A stretch of 64,000 bases of DNA, from positions 1-64,000 of the forward strand of contig JASLDW010000031.1 of the NCBI GenBank assembly GCA_030151365.1, given 5' to 3'. Below, in pieces: positions 58,438-64,000 of this stretch. Each line of letters begins with the position of its first letter. Positions within the stretch are counted from its first letter, which is position 1. The DNA comes from Lysobacter sp. Its GTDB lineage: Bacteria; Pseudomonadota; Gammaproteobacteria; Xanthomonadales; Xanthomonadaceae. The notes below the pieces were generated by a model that did no database searches, was not told the origin of the DNA, and saw only the letters and a program-made list of their open reading frames with translations. Made by a program: the position numbers and the translations under genes.

Positions 58438-59976
58438 ATGTCCCTGCACCCCGTCCTGTCCGCGCTCGGCCTGAGCGAGAACGAATCCGGCACCTATCTC
58501 GGCAATGGCGAATGGTCGAAGACCAGCGACGCCGGCGTGCTCGAACCGGTGAACCCGACCACCGGCGACGTGCTGGGCAAGGTGCACGCGTCCTCGCAGT
58601 CCGATTACGACACCATCGTCGACCGCGCGCAGGCCGCCTTCAAGGTCTGGCGCAAGACCCCGGCGCCGCGCCGTGGCGAAGCGATCCGCCTGTGCGCCGA
58701 CGCGCTGCGCGCGCACAAGGACGCGCTCGGTTCGCTGGTCGCGCTGGAGATGGGCAAGTCGAAGCCGGAAGGCGACGGCGAAGTGCAGGAAATGATCGAC
58801 ATCGGCGAGTTCGCCGTCGGCCTGTCGCGCCAGCTGTACGGCCTGACCATGCACAGCGAGCGCCCCGGCCATCGCATGTACGAGCAGTGGCATCCGATCG
58901 GCCTGGTCGGCATCATCTCGGCCTTCAACTTCCCGGTCGCGGTGTGGGCGTGGAACAGCTTCGTCGCGGCGGTGTGCGGCGACATCTCGATCTGGAAGCC
59001 GTCGCCGAAGACCCCGCTGTCCGCGATCGCGTCGATGAAGATCTGCAACGAAGCCTTGAAGGCCGGCGGCTTCCCCGACCTGTTCTTCCTGTTCAACGAT
59101 GCCGGTACCGAACTCGCGCAGTCCTTCGTCGACGACAAGCGCATCGCCCTGGTCAGCTTCACCGGCAGCACCAAGGTCGGCCGCAACGTCGGCGAGCGCG
59201 TCGCCACCCGCATGGGCCGCAGCCTGCTCGAACTCGGCGGCAACAACGCGATCATCGTCGACGAGACCGCCGACCTGAAACTGGCGATCCCGGCGATCGT
59301 GTTCGGCGCGGTCGGCACCGCCGGCCAACGCTGCACCACCACGCGCCGCCTGTTCGTCCACGAATCGATCTACGACGACGTGCTGGCCAAGCTCAAGACC
59401 GCCTACGCGCAGGTCGAGAAGAAGATCGGCGATCCCACCGACCCGGCGAACCTGATGGGCCCGCTCAACAGCCAGGACGGCGTCAAGGCCTACCTCGCCG
59501 CGATCGAGAAGGCCAAGGCCAGCGGCGGCACCATCGAGAGCGGCGGCAAGGCGCTGGACGACCGCAAGGGCAACTTCGTGCTGCCTGCGATCGTCACCGG
59601 CCTGAAGAACGACGCCGAAGTCGTGCAGATGGAAACCTTCGCGCCGATCCTCTACGTGATGAAGTATCGCGACATCGATGACGCCATCGAGATGCAGAAC
59701 GACGTGCCGCAGGGCCTGTCGTCGTCGATCTTCACCACCAACCTCAAGCGCGCGGAAGCCTTCCTCGCGGCCTCGGGTTCCGACTGCGGCATCGCCAACG
59801 TCAACATCGGCACCAGCGGCGCGGAAATCGGCGGCGCCTTCGGCGGCGAGAAGGAAACCGGCGGCGGCCGCGAGTCCGGTTCCGATGCATGGAAGGCCTA
59901 CATGCGTCGCCAGACCAACACGATCAACTACTCCGACGCGTTGCCGCTGGCGCAGGGCATCAAGTTCGACCTCTGA
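58438..59976 (+). CDS. ALDH7 family aldehyde dehydrogenase (alpha-aminoadipate semialdehyde dehydrogenase-like)
   Basis: 512-residue NAD-dependent dehydrogenase. FTGSTKVGR (NAD site), Glu265 in LLELGGNNA and the catalytic Cys299 in [11 protein letters not shown] are visible. Antiquitin-type features ([19 protein letters not shown] segment, NNA after LGG) place it in ALDH7, which oxidises aminoadipate semialdehyde in lysine breakdown (AmaB). GGAG precedes the ATG. Next to pyrD, as recalled in xanthomonads. Confidence 0.9.
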   Translation: MSLHPVLSALGLSENESGTYLGNGEWSKTSDAGVLEPVNPTTGDVLGKVHASSQSDYDTIVDRAQAAFKVWRKTPAPRRGEAIRLCADALRAHKDALGSLVALEMGKSKPEGDGEVQEMIDIGEFAVGLSRQLYGLTMHSERPGHRMYEQWHPIGLVGIISAFNFPVAVWAWNSFVAAVCGDISIWKPSPKTPLSAIASMKICNEALKAGGFPDLFFLFNDAGTELAQSFVDDKRIALVSFTGSTKVGRNVGERVATRMGRSLLELGGNNAIIVDETADLKLAIPAIVFGAVGTAGQRCTTTRRLFVHESIYDDVLAKLKTAYAQVEKKIGDPTDPANLMGPLNSQDGVKAYLAAIEKAKASGGTIESGGKALDDRKGNFVLPAIVTGLKNDAEVVQMETFAPILYVMKYRDIDDAIEMQNDVPQGLSSSIFTTNLKRAEAFLAASGSDCGIANVNIGTSGAEIGGAFGGEKETGGGRESGSDAWKAYMRRQTNTINYSDALPLAQGIKFDL

Positions 59977-59983
59977 TCGACCG

Positions 59984-61048
59984 ATGTACGCCCTCGCCCG
60001 CCCGCTGCTGTTGTCGATGGACGCCGAACGCGCGCACGATCGTGCGTTGCGTTGGCTCGATCGCGCGCATGCGGCGGGATTGACGGGCTTGCTGGTGCGT
60101 CCGCCACCGGCGTTGACGACGTCGGCCCTGGGCCTGCGTTTCCCCAATCCGGTCGGATTGGCCGCAGGCCTCGACAAGAACGGCGCGCATGTCGATGCGC
60201 TGTTCGGCCTCGGCTTCGGCTTCATCGAGGTCGGCACGGTCACGCCGCGACCGCAGGCGGGCAATCCCAAGCCACGCCTGTTCCGCGTCGCCGACCACGA
60301 CGCCATCATCAACCGCATGGGCTTCAACAACGACGGCATCGACGCGCTGGTACGCAATGTCGGGCGTTCGAAGCACATCCACGCCGGCCCCAATCGCGGC
60401 ATTCTCGGCATCAACATCGGCAAGAACAAGGACACTGCCAACGCCGATGCGTTGAACGACTACCTGGTCTGCCTCGAACGCGCCTATCCGCTGGCGGACT
60501 ACATCACCGTCAACATTTCCTCGCCGAACACCGCGGGACTGCGCGAATTGCAGGAAGAACAATCGCTGCGCCGCCTGGTCTCCGGACTGCGCGATGCCCA
60601 GGAACGCCTCGCCGGCCAGCAGCGCCGGCGCGTGCCGCTGCTGGTGAAGATCGCCCCGGACCTCAGCGACGAGGACATCGATGCGATCGCGCGCGTCTTC
60701 AACGATCTCGACATCGACGGCGTGATCGCCACCAACACCACGGTCTCGCGCAGCGAAATCCAGGGCAGCCCGCTTGCGGCGGAAGTCGGTGGCCTTTCCG
60801 GCGCACCGTTGCTGGAACGCTCGACCGCGACCCTGCGCCGCCTGCGCGCGCGCCTCGCCGACCACATCCCGATGATCGGCGTCGGCGGCATTTCCAGCGG
60901 CACCGATGCCATCGCCAAGACCGCGGCCGGCGCCCAATTGGTGCAGCTCTACACCGGGCTGATCTATCGCGGCCCGCGCCTGATCCGCGAATGCGTCGAC
61001 GCGATCCACCGCCGCACCCAGCAAGCCTCGACGCCCGCGCTGAAATGA
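59984..61048 (+). CDS. pyrD: Dihydroorotate dehydrogenase (quinone), class 2
   Basis: Membrane-associated FMN enzyme of pyrimidine synthesis that feeds electrons to quinone. N-terminal amphipathic segment (about 1-40) typical of class 2, then [22 protein letters not shown], the catalytic-Ser region [15 protein letters not shown], and TNTTVSR. 354 residues. Overlaps murB by ATGA. Confidence 0.96.
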   Translation: MYALARPLLLSMDAERAHDRALRWLDRAHAAGLTGLLVRPPPALTTSALGLRFPNPVGLAAGLDKNGAHVDALFGLGFGFIEVGTVTPRPQAGNPKPRLFRVADHDAIINRMGFNNDGIDALVRNVGRSKHIHAGPNRGILGINIGKNKDTANADALNDYLVCLERAYPLADYITVNISSPNTAGLRELQEEQSLRRLVSGLRDAQERLAGQQRRRVPLLVKIAPDLSDEDIDAIARVFNDLDIDGVIATNTTVSRSEIQGSPLAAEVGGLSGAPLLERSTATLRRLRARLADHIPMIGVGGISSGTDAIAKTAAGAQLVQLYTGLIYRGPRLIRECVDAIHRRTQQASTPALK

Positions 61049-62070
61049 GCGACGGCCTGCAGGTCAGCCACGCGCAACCGCTGCGCACGCGCAACACCTT
61101 CGGCATCGACGTCACCACGCCGCTGGCGCTGCGCGTCGGCGATCCCGCACGACTCCCGGACGCACTGGCTCTGGCGCCCGATGCCTTAATCCTCGGCGGC
61201 GGCAGCAACCTGCTAATGGTGATGGCGCCCGATGCGGTACTAGAACTCGCCAACGACGACATCGGCGTAGTCGCGGAAAGCGACGATCACGTCGACGTCC
61301 GTTGCGGCGCCGGCGCGGTCTGGCACGACTTCGTGATGGCGACGCTGCAGCGTGGCTGGTCGGGACTGGAGAACCTGTCGCTGATTCCCGGCACGGCCGG
61401 CGCTTCGCCGATCCAGAACATCGGCGCCTATGGCGTCGAGGTGATGGAACGCATCACCGCCGTCGATGCCTGGGATCGCCACGATGCGCGCTGGCTGCGT
61501 TTCGCTGCAGCCGATTGCGCCTTCACTTATCGCGACAGCCGCTTCAAGCACGAACCCGATCGCTACGTGGTGACCTCGGTGGAATTCCGCCTCGATCGCC
61601 AGCCACGACTGCGACTCGACTACGCAGGCATCCGCGAGGAACTGGCGGCGATGGCGATCCACGACCCGACTGCGCAGGATGTCGCCGACGCGGTGATCCG
61701 CATCCGCCGCCGCAAACTGCCCGACCCCGCGGTGATCGGCAATGCCGGCAGTTTCTTCAAGAACCCGATCGTGGCGACCGACATCGCGGATGCATTGCGC
61801 AATGCGCATCCCGATCTCCCGGTCTTCCCTGCCGGATCGCTTGGCCGCCGCAAGTTGTCGGCCGCCTGGCTGATCGACCGCTGCGGCTGGAAAGGCCATC
61901 GCGACGGCGATGCCGGCGTCTCCGCCGGGCACGCGCTGGTGCTGGTCAACCACGGCAACGCCAGCGGCGCGCAACTGCTCGATCTCGCGCGACGCATCGC
62001 CACATCGGTGCAGGAACGTTTCGGAGTCGCGATCGAGCCGGAACCGCGCATCATCGGCGCGAGCTGGTGA
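61045..62070 (+). CDS. murB: UDP-N-acetylmuramate dehydrogenase
   Basis: FAD/NADPH enzyme that makes UDP-MurNAc for peptidoglycan, downstream of the GlmM product. Type I Mur[40 protein letters not shown] and the catalytic-Ser region [10 protein letters not shown]; the C-terminal [10 protein letters not shown] segment is present. 341 residues. Confidence 0.96.
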   Translation: MSDGLQVSHAQPLRTRNTFGIDVTTPLALRVGDPARLPDALALAPDALILGGGSNLLMVMAPDAVLELANDDIGVVAESDDHVDVRCGAGAVWHDFVMATLQRGWSGLENLSLIPGTAGASPIQNIGAYGVEVMERITAVDAWDRHDARWLRFAAADCAFTYRDSRFKHEPDRYVVTSVEFRLDRQPRLRLDYAGIREELAAMAIHDPTAQDVADAVIRIRRRKLPDPAVIGNAGSFFKNPIVATDIADALRNAHPDLPVFPAGSLGRRKLSAAWLIDRCGWKGHRDGDAGVSAGHALVLVNHGNASGAQLLDLARRIATSVQERFGVAIEPEPRIIGASW

Positions 62071-62080
62071 GCACGAACGA

Positions 62081-63037
62081 GTGAGCGCGTCCCGGCCATC
62101 GCGACAACGCCCACAGCTGCTGCGCGCGGCGCTCTACATGCTGCTCAGCACCGTCGGCTTCGGCCTGATGGCGGTGACGATCCGGCTCGCCTCGCGTACC
62201 GAGTCGACGCTGGAAATCGCCTTCTTCCGCAACTTCTTCGGCCTGATCGCGCTGTTGCCATTGCTGCTCGGACCGGCGTTGCGCACGCCCGATCCGCGCG
62301 CGGCATTCCGCAAGACCGTGCATACCACGCGGCTGTCGCGCTATGGCGTGCGCGCGCTGATCGGCATGGTCGGGATGTTCCTCGGCTTCTGGTCGATCGC
62401 CAACCTGCCGCTGTCGCAGGCGATCGCACTGGCCTATTCGTCGCCGATCTTCGTCACCATCGCCGCCGTGCTGATGCTGGGCGAAGTCGTGCGCGTGCGC
62501 CGCTGGGCCGCGGTCGCCATCGGTTTCATCGGGATGCTGGTGATCGTGCGGCCGTTCTCGCACGCCTTCACCCTTGGCTCGCTGGTCGCGGTTTCCGCGG
62601 CGATCACCAGCGCGATCGTTGCGATCCAGATCAAGCAGTTGTCGACCACCGACGGCCCCGACACCATCGTGTTCTGGACATATGTGCTGTGGGTGCCGAT
62701 GTCGCTGGTCGCCGCGCTGTTCCAGTGGCACTGGCCGCAGGGCATCACCTGGTTGTGGCTGGCGCTGACCGGCGTGCTCGGCACGGTCGGCCAGGTGATG
62801 TGGACGCGCGCGCTCAAGCTCGGCGAAGTCTCGGCGCTGACGCCGATCAGCTTCGTGCAGCTGGTGGTGGTGACGATCGCCGGCTGGCTGCTGTTCGACG
62901 AACGCGTCGATCGCTGGACCCTGCTCGGCGCCGGCATCATCTTCGCCTCGACCGCCTATATCGCCCATCGCGAAGCGCAACTGGCGCGGCAACACCGCAG
63001 CGTCGCCGCCAGCGAGGCCGCCGAAGCGGGACGCTGA
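62081..63037 (+). CDS. EamA/DMT family transporter
   Basis: 318-residue inner-membrane protein with ten helices in two EamA repeats (about 12-145 and 160-300). The substrate cannot be told from sequence; drug/metabolite export is the family role. GTG 62081, 11 bases after the murB stop, is the only suitable start; the Shine-Dalgarno sequence is weak. The C-terminus is a short basic then acidic tail. Confidence 0.88.
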   Translation: MSASRPSRQRPQLLRAALYMLLSTVGFGLMAVTIRLASRTESTLEIAFFRNFFGLIALLPLLLGPALRTPDPRAAFRKTVHTTRLSRYGVRALIGMVGMFLGFWSIANLPLSQAIALAYSSPIFVTIAAVLMLGEVVRVRRWAAVAIGFIGMLVIVRPFSHAFTLGSLVAVSAAITSAIVAIQIKQLSTTDGPDTIVFWTYVLWVPMSLVAALFQWHWPQGITWLWLALTGVLGTVGQVMWTRALKLGEVSALTPISFVQLVVVTIAGWLLFDERVDRWTLLGAGIIFASTAYIAHREAQLARQHRSVAASEAAEAGR

Positions 63038-63126
63038 GCGCACCATCGCCCGAATGACCAATGGCACGGGGGCGCCGCGCGGTTCTGACGTAAGGTCGCC
63101 TGGTCCCGATACGGAAATCATGCTGC

Positions 63127-64000
63127 ATGCGCTTTTTCCCCCTTGCCATCGCCGTTGCATTGGCCAGTGCCGGCGCGCTCGCGAACGCGCAACAGGTCGA
63201 CATCTCGAAACTCGACGCCGGCATGTCGGCACCGCGCACGCAAGTCCTCGTGCTCGGCACAGCGCATCTCTCCGGCATGCCCAAGGATTTCAAGGCGGAA
63301 TCCCTGCAGCCGGTACTCGATCGCCTCGCCGCCTACCGCCCCGACGTCATCACCATCGAAGCACTGCCGGGCGAACAGTGCGATCTGATCGCGCGTCATC
63401 CCGCGATCTACAGCCCGACCGACATCGGTCCCTATTGCCGGAGCACCGCCGCAGCGAAAACCGCGACCGGGCTGGACATGCCCGCCGCGATCGCCGAGCA
63501 GAAAGCCATCCTCAAGACCTGGCCGCAGGACCCGACGGCCGCGCAACGCCGCCGTCTCGCCAGCGTGTTCCTCGCCGCCGGCGATCCTGCCTCTGCCGTC
63601 GTGCAATGGCTGCAATTGCCGAAAGCGGAACGTCGCGCCGGCGACGGCATCGACGCCGTGCTGGCGCAGGACCTCGACAAGCTGGCGACGCGCAACAACG
63701 AGAACTACCTGGTCGCCGCCGCGCTCGCCGCACGCCTCGGACTGCAGCGCGTGTATCCGGCCGACGACCACACCGGCGACAACATCAGCATCGACGACGA
63801 AGCCGCATTCGAAAAAGCTATCCGCGCAGCTTGGGGAAAGGCATCGAAGGAAGCCCTGGAAGCTCGCGCGCAACAGGACGCATTGGCGAAGACCGGCGAC
63901 ATGCTGGCGCTCTATCGCCTCATCAACAGGCCGGAATCCCAGCGCCTCGCCATCGACGCCGATTTCGGCGGCGCATTGCGTGATCCTTCGCCGCAGCATT
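63127..64000 (+). CDS. Exported DUF5694-like protein, C-terminus off the window
   Basis: The frame stays open to the right edge (291 codons). Signal peptide 1-22 (LANA-QQ), then VLVLGTAHLSGMPKDF and DVITIEALPGEQCDLI, the TraB/ChaN-like GT-x-H and E-x-P pattern seen in DUF5694 proteins; a later PADDHTGDN block is also family-like. This suggests a distant relation to the GumN/TraB fold of the gene at 34069, but function is unknown. ATG 63127 lies 90 bases after the EamA gene. Confidence 0.75.
   Translation, partial: MRFFPLAIAVALASAGALANAQQVDISKLDAGMSAPRTQVLVLGTAHLSGMPKDFKAESLQPVLDRLAAYRPDVITIEALPGEQCDLIARHPAIYSPTDIGPYCRSTAAAKTATGLDMPAAIAEQKAILKTWPQDPTAAQRRRLASVFLAAGDPASAVVQWLQLPKAERRAGDGIDAVLAQDLDKLATRNNENYLVAAALAARLGLQRVYPADDHTGDNISIDDEAAFEKAIRAAWGKASKEALEARAQQDALAKTGDMLALYRLINRPESQRLAIDADFGGALRDPSPQH

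Noticed and set aside
58141..60441. Minus-strand open frame (766 codons) opposite the ALDH7 and pyrD genes
   Set aside because: It runs through tRNA-Arg and has no domain; it is a shadow of two conserved genes.

Overview
The window is a compact, high-GC chromosomal segment of a gammaproteobacterium. Gene content and order point to the Lysobacterales (Xanthomonadaceae and relatives such as Lysobacter, Luteimonas or Thermomonas). Supporting signs are the asd-fimV-truA-trpF block, a metG-linked orphan RnfB, an ALDH7-pyrD-murB block, a TonB-dependent receptor paired with an S9 peptidase, and the pcnB-folK-panBCD-pgi run. The genus cannot be fixed from sequence reading alone. Almost everything is core housekeeping. 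I see no prophage, insertion sequence, CRISPR array or plasmid module.

Layout. 1-9.5 kb, mostly minus strand: nuoA-F (NADH dehydrogenase; nuoF runs off the left edge), tRNA-Leu(GAG), secG, tpiA, two unrelated iron-oxygenase-type genes, glmM and accD. 9.5-19.5 kb: DUF3144, a TrpF-like protein with altered active-site residues, truA, a FimV/HubP homologue, asd, aroC, prmB, then on the plus strand SCO1 and psd, then a LysM lytic transglycosylase. 19.7-25.7 kb: a HerA-like ATPase, greB, rimO, dienelactone hydrolase, a HIT protein, dcd and apbC. 25.7-31.6 kb: an accessory-looking cassette of visibly lower GC (S9 peptidase, TonB-dependent receptor, DUF2147 protein) bounded by strong hairpins. 31.6-41.7 kb: metG, rnfB, a GumN/TraB protein, mutL, amiC, tsaE, nnrD, queG and a PIG-L deacetylase. 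41.7-48.8 kb: a membrane glycosyltransferase, pgi, panD, panC, panB, folK and pcnB. 48.9-55.3 kb: tRNA-Glu(CTC), a TPR protein, 7Fe ferredoxin, a short BamC-like lipoprotein, dapA, gcvR, bcp and phoH. 55.3-64 kb: an HTH regulator coupled to a SulP transporter, thiD, tRNA-Arg(CCT), ALDH7, pyrD, murB, an EamA transporter and a partial DUF5694-like protein.

How the genes work together. Themes are respiration (nuo, SCO1), envelope building (glmM, murB, amiC, lytic transglycosylase, psd, BamC-like, the glycosyltransferase/PIG-L pair), cofactors (panBCD, folK, thiD, apbC, nnrD) and RNA modification (truA, rimO, tsaE, queG, three tRNAs). Many junctions are ATGA or GTGA overlaps, implying translational coupling. 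There is no intergenic stretch over 300 bases.

The points most worth a second look are: the TrpF-like protein with its catalytic Cys replaced by Asp and no trpBA beside it; the S9/TonB-receptor cassette; the structured leader ahead of the HTH-SulP pair; the pgi-glycosyltransferase-PIG-L operon; and several apparently leaderless genes. No clearly new defence or mobile system was found.
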